A stretch of DNA of 64,000 bases from JAGVPT01 sp963772165 (GCA_963772165.1 CAVYWA010000005.1:620001-684000), one strand, 5' to 3'; numbered from the stretch's first letter, positions 26,073-35,688 are shown. Made by a program: numbers and translations. The notes: generated by a model not told the origin, from the sequence alone.

Positions 26073-26642
26073 TTAATAACGGCGTTTTACAAAGTTCTCC
26101 AAAATAATTTTCCCGTACTGCGTCGCAATGGATTCGGGATGAAACTGCACTCCGAATGTTGCGGAATGAATATGTTTGACGCCCATAATGGTATGATCAT
26201 CCGCCCACGCAGTGATTTCCAACTCTCGAGGGGAAGTCTCTTTTTTAATGACCAAGGAGTGGTACCGAGCTGCCGAAAATTTATCCGGCACGTGAAGGAA
26301 GATTCCCTTCCCGGTATGATTGATCGTCGATACTTTTCCGTGGACGACCGCCGGCGCTTTCACGATCTCACCGCCGAATGCCTGCCCGATCGCTTGATGG
26401 CCGAGGCAGACGCCGAGGATTGGAATTGTTCCGTGAAATTTTTTGATGAGCTCGACCGAGATCCCGGCTTCGTTCGGCGTGCAGGGGCCGGGAGAAATCA
26501 CGATTCCGTCCGGTCCCATTTTTTCAATATCCGAAATAGTGAGCGCGTCGTTGCGGGCAACGCGTATCTCGACGCCGAGCTCGCCGATGTACTGGACAAG
26601 GTTGAAGGTGAACGAATCGTAATTGTCTATAATCAGGACCAT
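26073..26642 (-). CDS. trpG: Anthranilate synthase, glutamine amidotransferase component
   Basis: Supplies ammonia from glutamine to TrpE. 189 residues, MVLIIDNYDSFTFNLVQY. The class I amidotransferase triad is visible: Cys in GVCLGHQAIGQAFGG, and His-x-Glu in GVQFHPESIATQYG. Homologues also serve aminodeoxychorismate synthase, so a dual role with PabB is possible. It begins six bases after trpE. Confidence 0.95.
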   Translation of the reverse strand: MVLIIDNYDSFTFNLVQYIGELGVEIRVARNDALTISDIEKMGPDGIVISPGPCTPNEAGISVELIKKFHGTIPILGVCLGHQAIGQAFGGEIVKAPAVVHGKVSTINHTGKGIFLHVPDKFSAARYHSLVIKKETSPRELEITAWADDHTIMGVKHIHSATFGVQFHPESIATQYGKIILENFVKRRY

Positions 26643-26648
26643 GTGGTC

Positions 26649-28142
26649 TTAGGTTACCTTCCGCAATTTCTGCACCGCGCTCACCGTTGCAGCAACTTTG
26701 TCCATTGATTCTTGAAATTCTTTTTCTGGAATAGAATCATACACGATTCCGCCCCCGGCCTGAAAATACGCTACTCCGTGATTGACGACGACTGTTCGAA
26801 TGGCGATGCACGAATCGAGGTTGCCCGAAAAATCCAGATACCCGACGGCGCCGCCGTACACGCCGCGCTTATTCTGTTCCAGCTCCGCAATGATTTCCAT
26901 CGCACGGATCTTCGGAGCGCCGCTGAGAGTCCCTGCGGGGAAACAGGAATAGAGTGCATCGACGGCGGACAGGCCGTTGCGCAATTTTCCCCGGACATTC
27001 GACACGATGTGCATGACATGCGAATACTTTTCAATCGCCATAAATTGAGTGACTTCGACGCTTCCGTATTCGCTGATACGCCCGATATCATTTCGGCCGA
27101 GGTCGACGAGCATCAGATGTTCTGCACGCTCTTTTTCGTCCGCCAACAATTCTTTTTCCAGGAGGGCATCTTCCGCCGCCGTTGCGCCGCGTCTGCGCGT
27201 CCCTGCGATCGGGCGTGTTTCAACAATTCCATTATCAAGCCGCACTAACAATTCGGGAGAGGAGCCGATGATGCACATGCCTTCCATTTTGAGAAAATAG
27301 AGATAAGGCGAAGGATTCACGATCCGCAGCATGCGATACACGTCAAACGGCTCGCCGGTATACTCCATTTTCATCTGCTGCGAAAGCACAACCTGGAAAA
27401 TATCCCCTTCAATAATGAACTTCTTTGCCTTCTCGACGTTTGAAAGAAAATCATCCTTGCTTATCAGGTATTGTAATTCGCCGATTGATTCGGTAGGATG
27501 TACTGCATACGGAACACTTTTTTGCAGGATGGCTTTCAGCTTATGAATCTCGATGACGGCTTTATCGTACTCTTCTCGTAATTGAGTCTCGGTTGCTCCT
27601 GCGGGGATGTACGCGTTCGCAACGGCGGACACGTTTCGTTTCACGGCATCGAAAACAAGCAACGTATCAAAAAACATCAAGGTTGCGTCATTGAATCCGA
27701 GGGTATTTAATTTTGCGGAGGGAATGTTCTCTAAAAGTTGGATCGTTTCATAACCAAAATATCCGACCGCACCTCCCGTAAATCGGGGTAATCCTTCAAC
27801 CGGAACTGTCTTGCAATGGGCAAATATTTTTTTCAACGCAACGAGAGGGTCCATGGAGGAATCGACGAGCGTCGGAAGCACCTGCACGTCGGGGTGACGC
27901 GGTTTGATGCTGAACGACTTTCCTCGAATTTCGAACACCATGAACGGATTGTACCCGAGGAAGGTATAGCGGCTGATTTTTTCCCCTCCCTCGACACTCT
28001 CGAGTAAAAATGAATACGGGCTTTCATCTTTGAGTTTTAGATAAACCGAAACGGGTGTTTCAGTATCGGCCATCAATTCCTCATAGATCGGAATGATATT
28101 TCCGCCACGCGAAAGTTTTCTGAACTCTTCAAAACTTGTCAT
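26649..28142 (-). CDS. trpE: Anthranilate synthase component I
   Basis: Forms anthranilate from chorismate, the first step of tryptophan synthesis. 497 residues. The N-terminal domain has the tryptophan-feedback region LLESVEGGEKISRYTFLG; the catalytic domain has NPSPYLYFLKMEG, GSSPELLVR, ETRPIAGTRRRG, DLGRNDIGRI and GTLSGAPKIRAMEI. The LLES and retained feedback residues favour TrpE over PabB. Only trpE and trpG are here; no other trp genes occur in the window. Confidence 0.95.
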   Translation of the reverse strand: MTSFEEFRKLSRGGNIIPIYEELMADTETPVSVYLKLKDESPYSFLLESVEGGEKISRYTFLGYNPFMVFEIRGKSFSIKPRHPDVQVLPTLVDSSMDPLVALKKIFAHCKTVPVEGLPRFTGGAVGYFGYETIQLLENIPSAKLNTLGFNDATLMFFDTLLVFDAVKRNVSAVANAYIPAGATETQLREEYDKAVIEIHKLKAILQKSVPYAVHPTESIGELQYLISKDDFLSNVEKAKKFIIEGDIFQVVLSQQMKMEYTGEPFDVYRMLRIVNPSPYLYFLKMEGMCIIGSSPELLVRLDNGIVETRPIAGTRRRGATAAEDALLEKELLADEKERAEHLMLVDLGRNDIGRISEYGSVEVTQFMAIEKYSHVMHIVSNVRGKLRNGLSAVDALYSCFPAGTLSGAPKIRAMEIIAELEQNKRGVYGGAVGYLDFSGNLDSCIAIRTVVVNHGVAYFQAGGGIVYDSIPEKEFQESMDKVAATVSAVQKLRKVT

Positions 28143-28148
28143 AATCTC

Positions 28149-28610
28149 TCAAACAATAATTGCTGGCCACTGGATCATGCAATGTTCTCCCTCGAAGCGC
28201 TGGACCAGCTTGCGAAAATCATTGGGAACCGGCACGGGGGCATCGGTTTTGTGATTGAGCCAAACATGAACGGCAACATTCTCCGCAATGATTTTTCCGT
28301 CCGAACTCCGCTCCAATAATCCTTCAAAAATAAAACTTGACTTCTTGATGGCGGATATTCGCGAATAGACATTGATGGTATCTCCATAGCGCGCAGGCGC
28401 ACGGTAGTCAAGCTCATTCCGGGCGATGACTATTTTTGATTCATGGTTGATGGTATTGATGTCCACTGTTGCGCCGATCGTATTGAGATATTCTATCCTT
28501 CCGACTTCAAAATAATGAAGATAGATCGCATTGTGCACGACCCCCTGCCAATCGATCTCATAGTTGCGGACGTTGACCTGCGTTCTATGATGAAAGACTT
28601 TCTTGTCCAT
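28149..28610 (-). CDS. YbgC-type acyl-CoA thioesterase (hotdog fold)
   Basis: 153 residues with the 4HBT family signature YEIDWQGVVHNAIYLHYFEVGR, whose Asp is the catalytic residue, and RYGDTINVYSRISAI. It hydrolyses acyl-CoA or acyl-ACP thioesters; chain length is not predictable. It lies between trpE (six bases) and threonine aldolase (two bases), so it is translated from the same message, without an obvious pathway link. Confidence 0.9.
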   Translation of the reverse strand: MDKKVFHHRTQVNVRNYEIDWQGVVHNAIYLHYFEVGRIEYLNTIGATVDINTINHESKIVIARNELDYRAPARYGDTINVYSRISAIKKSSFIFEGLLERSSDGKIIAENVAVHVWLNHKTDAPVPVPNDFRKLVQRFEGEHCMIQWPAIIV

Positions 28611-28612
28611 GT

Positions 28613-29644
28613 TTATTTCAATACCGTGGTGAAAATTTCGACTGCTTGTTTCATCTGTTCCATCGACACATCGAGATGCGTGACAATCCGAATGCTGTCG
28701 TATGAACCGAGTGAGACAAGCAAGCCTTTCGATTTCAATGCAGTGATAATCTTATCGGGATCTTTTCCGGTTTTCTCAGTATTGATGATGATGATGTTCG
28801 TTTGGACGGTTTCCATGTTGAGAGATAGCTTCGGCAAGACAGAGACTTTCTCCGCAAAGTATTTGGCTTTTTCATGGTCTTCTTTCAGCCGTTCAACATT
28901 GTGTTCGAGGGCATACAAAGCCCCGGCGGCGATAATGCCTGCCTGGCGCATTCCTCCGCCAAAGACCTTGCGCCATTTATGAACGCGGTCTATCATCGAC
29001 GCCGACCCAACCACGGCAGAGCCGACGGGAGCCCCCAGACCTTTTGAAAAACAGACCGACACAGAATCGAAATACTTCGCATATTCTTTGGGATGGATTC
29101 CTGTTGCCACCCATGCATTCCATAAGCGTGCACCGTCGAGATGCATCAACATTTCATGAGATCGTGCGAAAGTAGAAATTTTCTTAATCTCATCGAGGGG
29201 ATAGATTGCTCCGCCGGCACGATTGTGCGTGTTCTCCAGGCAGATCATTCTGGAGCGGGGCATATAATACACCTTCGGTCTTATTGCTGCCGCTAACTGT
29301 TCGGCGCGGACGACACCTCTCACACCCGGGATTGTTTTGACCTGGACCGATGAGATCAGAGACGGAGCGGCCGTTTCATAATTGAAGATATGAGCATCCT
29401 GTTCGCAAATGATCTCATCGCCGGGCTCGGTTTGAGCCTTGATGGAGAGCTGATTGCTCATGACGCCGCTCGGTACGTAGAGAGCCTTTTCTTTTCCGAG
29501 AAGCGAGGCTACTTTTTCTTGAAGCTTAACGACGGTGGGGTCTTCACCGAACACGTCGTCTCCGACTTCCGCATTCGCCATAGCCTGCCGCATTGCGGCA
29601 GAGGGTTTGGTTACCGTGTCACTTCTCAGGTCAATGTATGTCAT
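28613..29644 (-). CDS. ltaE: Low-specificity L-threonine aldolase
   Basis: PLP enzyme that cleaves threonine or allo-threonine to glycine and acetaldehyde. 343 residues. Start MTYIDLRSDTVTKPS is the family hallmark; GDDVFGEDPTV, LENTHNRAGG, HLDGARLWNA and the PLP lysine region CFSKGLGAPVGS are present. The start overlaps the end of lnt by 14 bases. Confidence 0.95.
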   Translation of the reverse strand: MTYIDLRSDTVTKPSAAMRQAMANAEVGDDVFGEDPTVVKLQEKVASLLGKEKALYVPSGVMSNQLSIKAQTEPGDEIICEQDAHIFNYETAAPSLISSVQVKTIPGVRGVVRAEQLAAAIRPKVYYMPRSRMICLENTHNRAGGAIYPLDEIKKISTFARSHEMLMHLDGARLWNAWVATGIHPKEYAKYFDSVSVCFSKGLGAPVGSAVVGSASMIDRVHKWRKVFGGGMRQAGIIAAGALYALEHNVERLKEDHEKAKYFAEKVSVLPKLSLNMETVQTNIIIINTEKTGKDPDKIITALKSKGLLVSLGSYDSIRIVTHLDVSMEQMKQAVEIFTTVLK

Positions 29645-31298
29645 TGTCGTGTCGATTTCGTTTTATGGTTCGTAAATAAAGAAATTGAATTAAGCTTCCA
29701 GCGAGCGTGAAGAGAGCAATCATTCCTGCGATACGGGGAAGCCAGTCGCCGTGCCGCGTATAGAACGTTTGCTCTGTCCGCGGTTCGATCATCCGTGTGA
29801 TGGACGCTTCTGTGTACATTTGTGTCTTATCGTACATTCTTCCGTAGGGATCGATGAAACAAGAAATGCCGCCGTTGGCACACCGGACAACCCATCGCCT
29901 GTTTTCGACCGCGCGCAGCACTGCAAATTGGCAATGCTGCCGCGCACCAGATGTATTCCCCCACCAACTGTCGTTGGTGATAAAAACCATGAACTCAGCT
30001 CCACGCTTTACAAATGAGCTGACAAATTCCGGGAAGATAGATTCATAGCACACCATTGCCAGGAATTTTGCGTGCTGGCTCGAATCCTCAAACACCGTAC
30101 TATCCTTTCCAATTCCCCAATTGCTGATCCCGACTCCCCATCGGAGCGGCTCGATCAGGAAAGGCATAGACTCCGCGTACGGAATGCGTTCCGCAAAAGG
30201 GACGAGCCGCATTTTTGCGTACGATTGAACGTGCTCCCTTTTCGGCTCCAGATACAAGATGGAATTGTACGAGTCGTAGTGAACGTTCGTACCACGAATA
30301 ACGCTGCTGCTCACAGGGGCTTTGCCGGCTTCATAATATTTGTAATCAATGTATCCGCTGACGAGCGAAGTTCCGAGTGAATCAAGAACTCTCGTTACTG
30401 TTCTGCGATCGTCTCTCATCATCGGAAGATCGAACAAAATTGCAGTTTCAGGCCATACGCTCATTTGCACGCCGGATTCTTTTTGTCTGCCGGTTATTTC
30501 CAGAAATTGTTGAACTTGTTTCTCCCTTCCTCCAAGAGTGCTTGCGCCTTCCCATTTTTCCCACGGGTCGATATTAGGCTGCACGATCCCAACTTTTAAT
30601 GAAGGAATTTCGGACGATGAAAATCTTTTCTCGTCAATCGTCAGGCTGTAAAGATTCGGCAAGAGATAGACCACTGCAATTGCGGCGGTCGTAAGGAGAT
30701 TGACCTTCATCGACATTTTCTTCTCTCGCATCACGTTCATCACAAGGATGAAAAACAACACGTTGATGATGAGAAGCCAAAGCGAAATCCCGTACACCCC
30801 GGACCATTCGGCAAACTGGATCTTTCCAAGCTCGTACGTTTGTGTATTTCCGAGGGTGAGCCAGGGGAAAGCGAATTCGCTGAGAGCATACAACCATTCA
30901 AAGGTAACCCAGATGAACGGAAGCGCGACCAGGCCGGCGTTCAGTCCAAAACTTTTTCTCACAACAAGATATGAAAGAACGATCACACTAAAGAAAAACG
31001 GTTCCCACACAAGAACCAATCCTCCTGCGAGCATCAGAAACGGGTCCTTCGCATGAGTGAATCCGCCTACCCAGTAGAGTGCAATGCATGAGGCAACAAA
31101 GAACGTAAAATATGAGTAGAGGAATTGTCTGCGAAGAGAGCGAAGCCGCTCAATTAAAAGCAGCAGCGGCACCAGCGAGATGCATGCCAGCGACCCCAGG
31201 GGGAGCGGTGGGAACGAACAACCGAATAAGATGCCCGTCGAAAGTGCAAGAGCGATATTGGTTCGCGGTGCATGTTTCGTTTCAATGAAATTATCCAC
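29631..31298 (-). CDS. lnt: Apolipoprotein N-acyltransferase
   Basis: Inner-membrane enzyme that adds the third acyl chain to bacterial lipoproteins. 555 residues, GTG start at 31298. Several N-terminal transmembrane helices are followed by a periplasmic nitrilase domain with the catalytic triad Glu (SVWPETAILF), Lys (YAKMRLVPFAERIP) and Cys (AMVCYESIFPEF), then a final helix. Its presence fits a two-membrane cell. A promoter lies 31 bases upstream. Confidence 0.95.
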   Translation of the reverse strand: MDNFIETKHAPRTNIALALSTGILFGCSFPPLPLGSLACISLVPLLLLIERLRSLRRQFLYSYFTFFVASCIALYWVGGFTHAKDPFLMLAGGLVLVWEPFFFSVIVLSYLVVRKSFGLNAGLVALPFIWVTFEWLYALSEFAFPWLTLGNTQTYELGKIQFAEWSGVYGISLWLLIINVLFFILVMNVMREKKMSMKVNLLTTAAIAVVYLLPNLYSLTIDEKRFSSSEIPSLKVGIVQPNIDPWEKWEGASTLGGREKQVQQFLEITGRQKESGVQMSVWPETAILFDLPMMRDDRRTVTRVLDSLGTSLVSGYIDYKYYEAGKAPVSSSVIRGTNVHYDSYNSILYLEPKREHVQSYAKMRLVPFAERIPYAESMPFLIEPLRWGVGISNWGIGKDSTVFEDSSQHAKFLAMVCYESIFPEFVSSFVKRGAEFMVFITNDSWWGNTSGARQHCQFAVLRAVENRRWVVRCANGGISCFIDPYGRMYDKTQMYTEASITRMIEPRTEQTFYTRHGDWLPRIAGMIALFTLAGSLIQFLYLRTIKRNRHDNDIH

Positions 31299-31328
31299 GA
31301 AGAGTTTGAATCGAAATAATACTTGATA

Positions 31329-31357
31329 AAGGTAGAAAGAAGAAACGAATTTTGCAA
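31329..31357 (-). promoter_or_regulatory. Promoter of lnt
   Basis: TTGCAA (31352-31357), 17-base spacer, TACCTT (31329-31334) on the minus strand, in the 66-base gap between the PAP2 gene and lnt. The -35 hexamer is itself palindromic. Confidence 0.5.
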
Positions 31358-31364
31358 ATTGAGT

Positions 31365-31943
31365 TTATGACTGCGTTTTCACGTCCTTTTGAATAAACTT
31401 TAGCTCCACAAATTCCCATGCTGCAATCAAACACGTTGCGCATGCCCAACCGATCGCCGCTCCTCCCGCAATGTCCGACGGGTAATGAACGCCAATATAC
31501 GGCCGGGAAAGTGCAATGAGGGAAGCAAGCGAAAACCACCCCCATGCATACTTTCGGTAGTAATGCGAAAGGATCGTCGCTCCGGCAAAATTATTCACGG
31601 CATGGGACGAAGGAAACGAGAGCCCGCTCCCGCAATCGACTAAGAGGCGAACGCCCTGGAGGGCATGACACGGGCGAACCCTGCTGAAAAGATTTTTTAG
31701 AACTGAACTGCTAAACTGGTCGCCGACAACGATTGAGAGCACCAGAAGGATCCCTGCGGTTCTTCCTGTCTTCCCACCACGGATCATCAGCCAGAGCCAG
31801 AGAATTGCAACAATCGCTACTGCAGCCTTGTTTTTGTTGAGGTCGGTCAGAAACGGCATCAGCCAATCCAAGACCGGATTGCTGATGGTTTGATTGATGA
31901 AAAAAAATACGGCTTTGTCGATTGAGTAGAGAAATTCAAACAT
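31365..31943 (-). CDS. PAP2-family membrane phosphatase
   Basis: 192 residues from MFEFLYSIDKAVFFF at 31943. Several transmembrane helices and the three acid-phosphatase motifs: KNLFSRVRP, FPSSHAVN and SRPYIGVHYPSD. Candidate substrates are undecaprenyl diphosphate (BacA-independent recycling) or phosphatidylglycerol phosphate; the latter would pair with pgsA further along, but that is speculation. The start overlaps the end of the DedA gene by 8 bases. Confidence 0.92.
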   Translation of the reverse strand: MFEFLYSIDKAVFFFINQTISNPVLDWLMPFLTDLNKNKAAVAIVAILWLWLMIRGGKTGRTAGILLVLSIVVGDQFSSSVLKNLFSRVRPCHALQGVRLLVDCGSGLSFPSSHAVNNFAGATILSHYYRKYAWGWFSLASLIALSRPYIGVHYPSDIAGGAAIGWACATCLIAAWEFVELKFIQKDVKTQS

Positions 31944-32544
31944 TGGCTTTATTGCGAAGATAGAGCCGGCGAATTCCCCAAACGACAAATGCAAAGATGA
32001 TGACGCCGGTGATAATCTGGCTGTAGGTCGATAAATACAACGCTATCGAATTCCAATTTTTGCCGAGCAGTGCTCCCGCGTATAACATCAGCCAATTCCA
32101 AACAAGTGCGCTGATGCCGCAGAGGATTGTTGTTCGGAGCAACCGGAGTTTTGACAGCCCTGCAAAGAACGACACGACGGCTCGTGTTCCCGACATGAAC
32201 CTGTTTGCGACAATGATCCAATAGCCGTATTTCCGGAACCATTCTTCCACTTTGTGAATGCTCTCCAGCGGAAGAAAGGTGAACCTCTTCTTCTCGATGA
32301 TGGCTTCTCCAAACCAGTCGCCGACTTTGTACATCGTCATAAAGCCGGTGATGCTGCCGACCGTCGTTAGGATGAGAGCCATCGTAAAATCGATTGTTCC
32401 CAACCCAACAAGGTAGCCGCCGAAAACGACGATGACGTCGCTCGGCGATGGCGGGAAAACATTTTCAATGTATGCGATTGCGAAAAGGCAGCAATAAATT
32501 AACGTCGGGCTGAGTGTTTCAAGTGTATGGATGAACGTTTCCAA
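31936..32544 (-). CDS. DedA-family (VTT) membrane protein
   Basis: 202 residues. N-terminal re-entrant motif IENVFPPSPSDVIVVFGGYL and the family signature GYWIIVANRFMSGTRAVVSFFAG with the conserved arginines, plus four hydrophobic segments. Members flip undecaprenyl phosphate or phospholipids across the inner membrane. Being translationally coupled to a PAP2 phosphatase fits carrier-lipid recycling. Confidence 0.92.
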   Translation of the reverse strand: METFIHTLETLSPTLIYCCLFAIAYIENVFPPSPSDVIVVFGGYLVGLGTIDFTMALILTTVGSITGFMTMYKVGDWFGEAIIEKKRFTFLPLESIHKVEEWFRKYGYWIIVANRFMSGTRAVVSFFAGLSKLRLLRTTILCGISALVWNWLMLYAGALLGKNWNSIALYLSTYSQIITGVIIFAFVVWGIRRLYLRNKANV

Positions 32545-32561
32545 AGCAGGAATAAAATTGT

Positions 32562-33041
32562 TTATGGTTTTGAATTAATCAGGGCAACAGCATAGGCAGC
32601 CGCACCGTCTCCGGCGCCGATAAAACCTAAACCCTCGTTCGTCGTTGCCTTCACCGACACATTGTCGGCATCCAGTCGAAGAGCACGGGCGATGTTGTTC
32701 CTCATTTGTTCTACGTACGGCGCAATCTTTGGTTTCTGCAGCACGATGGTCGAATCGACGTTGATAATTTCAAAATGGCGTTCAGTCACCAGCGTGGCGA
32801 CGTGCTCTAACAGCGTGATGCTGGATATATTCTTGTACTGTGGATCAGTGTCGGGAAAATGTTTTCCGATATCCCCCAGTGCCGCTGCGCCAAGGAGGGC
32901 ATCGGCAATTGCGTGGACCAGAACATCGGCGTCCGAATGCCCCAATAACCCCTTGTCAAAAGGAATATCCTCGCCGCCAAGGATAAGCCTTCTTCCGGCA
33001 ACGAGCTTATGGACATCAAATCCGAAACCTATTCTATTCAT
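32562..33041 (-). CDS. ispF: 2-C-methyl-D-erythritol 2,4-cyclodiphosphate synthase
   Basis: Fifth step of the MEP isoprenoid pathway. 159 residues from MNRIGFGFDVHKL at 33041; an upstream extension is not conserved and is rejected. Zinc ligands are in FDVH and HSDADVLVHAIADALLGAA; DIGKHFPDTDPQYKN and the GLGFIGAGDGAAA C-terminal motif are typical. Another 169 bases without a gene lie upstream. Confidence 0.96.
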   Translation of the reverse strand: MNRIGFGFDVHKLVAGRRLILGGEDIPFDKGLLGHSDADVLVHAIADALLGAAALGDIGKHFPDTDPQYKNISSITLLEHVATLVTERHFEIINVDSTIVLQKPKIAPYVEQMRNNIARALRLDADNVSVKATTNEGLGFIGAGDGAAAYAVALINSKP

Positions 33042-33210
33042 TCTCAAGCCTGTGTCGATGATCGATAGCCAGCGACATTTGAAAAACTGCCCCTGGCCAA
33101 GCCTCAAAGATTCCGTTTTACAGTCGATTTACACCTTTGCGTTTTTGCGCGAGCCGCACCTTTGGGGTTTTTCAGGAGTCTTACGTTGATAGTCGTCGTA
33201 AGGGTCTACC

Positions 33211-33483
33211 TTATTTTATTGAAAATCCGAGGAAAAGATTTTTGGGCTCACTCCATTCGACGAAGACATCCTTCACATGAGCCGACCGCGGCCCGATTTT
33301 TAAATGATTGATGAGTTCTTCAACAAGCGAGCGATCACCTTCCACTTCAACATGGACAGTATCATCAAAATTATTTTTCACGAATCCCTTCAAGCCAAGC
33401 TCAACTGCATGCCGATTGGCAAACCAGCGGTATCCTACACCTTGTACGAGTCCCCGCACGGTAATAGTCGCATGAACATCCAT
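33211..33483 (-). CDS. acyP: Acylphosphatase
   Basis: Small enzyme hydrolysing carboxyl-phosphate bonds. 90 residues from MDVHATITVRG. The catalytic Arg is in VRGLVQGVGYRWFA and the catalytic Asn in GFVKNNFDDTVHVEVEG. The TTG six bases upstream has no better ribosome-binding site. It is 31 bases after the transporter gene. Confidence 0.95.
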   Translation of the reverse strand: MDVHATITVRGLVQGVGYRWFANRHAVELGLKGFVKNNFDDTVHVEVEGDRSLVEELINHLKIGPRSAHVKDVFVEWSEPKNLFLGFSIK

Positions 33484-33514
33484 AGTCAAACAAACTGCTC
33501 AACGAAAATAAACT

Positions 33515-34408
33515 TCATTCTTCTTCAGCTAAGGGAAAATTCCAATGAAGCTTTTTTATGAACTTGTCCGACAATTCCGAAATCAGGATTCCAATGACGA
33601 TGAGGAGAGCACCGAACACTCCCAACATACCCAAAATTTCGCCCAAAACAAAGTATGCCAGAACAGCTGAAATAACGGGCTCGAGAGTGAACAGAATTCC
33701 GGCTCGTGTTGGAGTTGTGTCTTTTTGAAAGCGCGTTTGGGTATACGTCGTGATGACGGTTGCAAGAAACGCAGTATAGAAAAAAAGCCGGAGAAGATTC
33801 CAAGTGAAGTGGATGTGCGGAACCTCGAAAGGCACGAGAAACCATCCAAGAACCGCAGTGATAGCAATTTGAAGAAATGCCAATGGAAGAAGTTCTTCTT
33901 CCTTTGAATAGATGTCGAGGTAGACAATATAAAAACCGAAGAGGAACGCGCCGACAAGAGTTAATCCGTCGCCGAGATTAAAACGGGATCCGCTGGGGGA
34001 AGTAAGAAAGTACAGACCGGCCGTCACAACAACGACGCCGATGAGATTTCCCGGTTTTGGAAGACGGCGGCTGACAAACATTTGCGCCGCAGGGGTAAAA
34101 ACAACCATCATGCCGGTAATGAACGCCGATTTCGACGCGGTCGTTATCTGGAGTCCGTACGTTTGAAGGATGAGACCGACGCCGAGCAACACACCGAGAA
34201 TTACGCCCTTCCGAATTGTGGGCCCGTGCATGGAACGAAGGTGTGGGAAAAAAAGCGACCCAAAGATGATCGTTCCCAGGGTGAAGCGAATTGCGACGAA
34301 CAAGAAAGGCGAAACATCTGCAAAACCCAGCTTCATGACGACAAACGTCCCGCCCCAAATGGCCGTGGTCGCAAGGAGGACAAGTTCCGCTTTTTTACGA
34401 GGGGTCAT
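33515..34408 (-). CDS. DMT-superfamily transporter (EamA domains)
   Basis: 297 residues from MTPRKKAELVLLATTAIWGG at 34408, where ATGA overlaps the stop of the DUF362 gene. About ten transmembrane helices in two EamA repeats, the first starting WGGTFVVMKLGF and the second around TLVGAFLFGFYIVYLD, with the family's ILFTLEPVISAVLAYFVLGE. The exported metabolite cannot be predicted. Confidence 0.9.
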   Translation of the reverse strand: MTPRKKAELVLLATTAIWGGTFVVMKLGFADVSPFLFVAIRFTLGTIIFGSLFFPHLRSMHGPTIRKGVILGVLLGVGLILQTYGLQITTASKSAFITGMMVVFTPAAQMFVSRRLPKPGNLIGVVVVTAGLYFLTSPSGSRFNLGDGLTLVGAFLFGFYIVYLDIYSKEEELLPLAFLQIAITAVLGWFLVPFEVPHIHFTWNLLRLFFYTAFLATVITTYTQTRFQKDTTPTRAGILFTLEPVISAVLAYFVLGEILGMLGVFGALLIVIGILISELSDKFIKKLHWNFPLAEEE

Positions 34409-35508
34409 CCTTGTACGTCGTCCCTCCCGTATTCGTCGAAGAGCTTTGCCCACTTCGATTCGGTGCGCACTTTCCGCATCACGCTCTTCCCTTTCAGCGG
34501 CCACCAAAGATAATCGTGGTAAAAGTACGACCCGAAGACAAACCCGTACACCAGCGGCGTATGGAAGAAAAGCTTTTGAATCGATTTAAGCGGACCAAAC
34601 CAGAAGAAGTCCCCCGCACGGCTCGCCAGATTGTCCCCGACGGTGAATCTGAAATTCACGTTGGAAATATCTTCGCCGACAACTTCGATATCGTGCGGGT
34701 CGGCACAGCCGAGCTTGTCGTCATGCGCCAGCCGAAGGTAGTTGATACTGAGCGGGTCGAAGCCCATCATCTTTGCGGCCACGGCATCGATGGCCACTTG
34801 GTCCGCACTGGCGAGGATATAATCTTTTTCTACCGGTATCATCGTCCGCGGTCCCGGGCCGTTGCCGCACAACGTTCCGTCCATGACGGCAAAGATCCCG
34901 GTGTGAATTTCTTTTTGGATGGCAAGGAGGTCCACCAGCGTCTCATGGATCCAGGAATGCGTATAATGACGGCGGGTGTTGAGCAGGCCGCCAAAAGCAT
35001 TTTTCATCGCGCCCGTCGTCGTTGTGTAGATGTGAGTTTTCACCGTTGGGAGATGGACGATATTTTTCCCGAAAAAATATTCGGGGAGATGAATTCCGTT
35101 GGGATAGACTTTGTGGAGCGCACGCATCCGTGCTTTCGGCTCGTAATGAATCCACTTGATTTCATCGCTCTTAAAATTGTACCGTTCTTCGATTGAATAT
35201 TTTCTATAGATCGGGCTGAGCTTGTTGAGTTTTTCCCCTCGGTACGGATCGGTCACAACTGTGTTATTATGGACGGAGACCAAGTCCGAAAACCCGCTGT
35301 TTCGCAGTGCTTTGACCGTTCCCTCCAACTGCCACGGCGTTGTATTTGCACTGAGATAGGGAAAGTGCCAGCTGATATTGTCTTTCAGAATTGTTTGCGA
35401 TGACTTCGAAAGAGCTTGCTCAATGCCCGCAAGCTTAAGGAGTTTTTCGTAGTCCGCAAGAATTGTTGTCGGATGAGTTTTGATTACCGCGACGCGGGGG
35501 TGAATCAT
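34405..35508 (-). CDS. DUF362 domain protein
   Basis: 367 residues from MIHPRVAVIKTHPTT at 35508 (AGGGACAGGA upstream). A TTG at 35547 overlaps the -10 of the predicted promoter and is rejected. DUF362 landmarks are visible: VHLPTVKTHIYTTTTGAMKNAFGG, VMDGTLCGNGPGPR and VAIDAVAAKMMGFDP. No ferredoxin-type Cys clusters are present, unlike some members. Function of the family is not established. ATGA-coupled to the transporter downstream. Confidence 0.88.
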   Translation of the reverse strand: MIHPRVAVIKTHPTTILADYEKLLKLAGIEQALSKSSQTILKDNISWHFPYLSANTTPWQLEGTVKALRNSGFSDLVSVHNNTVVTDPYRGEKLNKLSPIYRKYSIEERYNFKSDEIKWIHYEPKARMRALHKVYPNGIHLPEYFFGKNIVHLPTVKTHIYTTTTGAMKNAFGGLLNTRRHYTHSWIHETLVDLLAIQKEIHTGIFAVMDGTLCGNGPGPRTMIPVEKDYILASADQVAIDAVAAKMMGFDPLSINYLRLAHDDKLGCADPHDIEVVGEDISNVNFRFTVGDNLASRAGDFFWFGPLKSIQKLFFHTPLVYGFVFGSYFYHDYLWWPLKGKSVMRKVRTESKWAKLFDEYGRDDVQG

Positions 35509-35546
35509 TGTCCTGTCCCTGACATTGTGGAAGAATTTGCTGGACA

Positions 35547-35575
35547 AATATAAAGATTTTTTCGGAAAGCACCAA
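35547..35575 (-). promoter_or_regulatory. Promoter of the DUF362-transporter pair
   Basis: TTGGTG (35570-35575), 17-base spacer, TATATT (35547-35552, followed by TG) on the minus strand. The predicted start is about 30 bases before the ATG at 35508. Confidence 0.65.
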
Positions 35576-35579
35576 TACC

Positions 35580-35673
35580 CTGAGGAGCGTCTCAGTCTTG
35601 TTTTAAGGCATTCAGGCGAAAGCCGGAAACCGCGCTTTTTCGTTATCCATCGATGCAGATGGCAGCTTTCGCC
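35580..35673 (-). other. Structured region after the UbiA-type gene
   Basis: A nine-base-pair perfect stem GGCGAAAGC / GCTTTCGCC (35615-35623 with 35665-35673) encloses a second hairpin CCATC / GATGG (35647-35662), and a third hairpin CTGAG / CTCAG follows (35580-35595). It begins 16 bases after the stop of the prenyltransferase gene and ends at the DUF362 promoter. No T-tract follows the main stem, so a plain intrinsic terminator is not supported. Confidence 0.45.
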
Positions 35674-35688
35674 GTCGGTTCAAGCCAC

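Noticed and set aside
25812..26708. 298-residue plus-strand reading frame
   Set aside because: Lies opposite trpG and the ends of two real genes; no domain, signal or ribosome-binding site.
33042..33210. Possible small gene or terminator between acyP and ispF
   Set aside because: The stem CTTACG/CGTAAG has no T-tract, and no reading frame with a ribosome-binding site fits the 169 bases.
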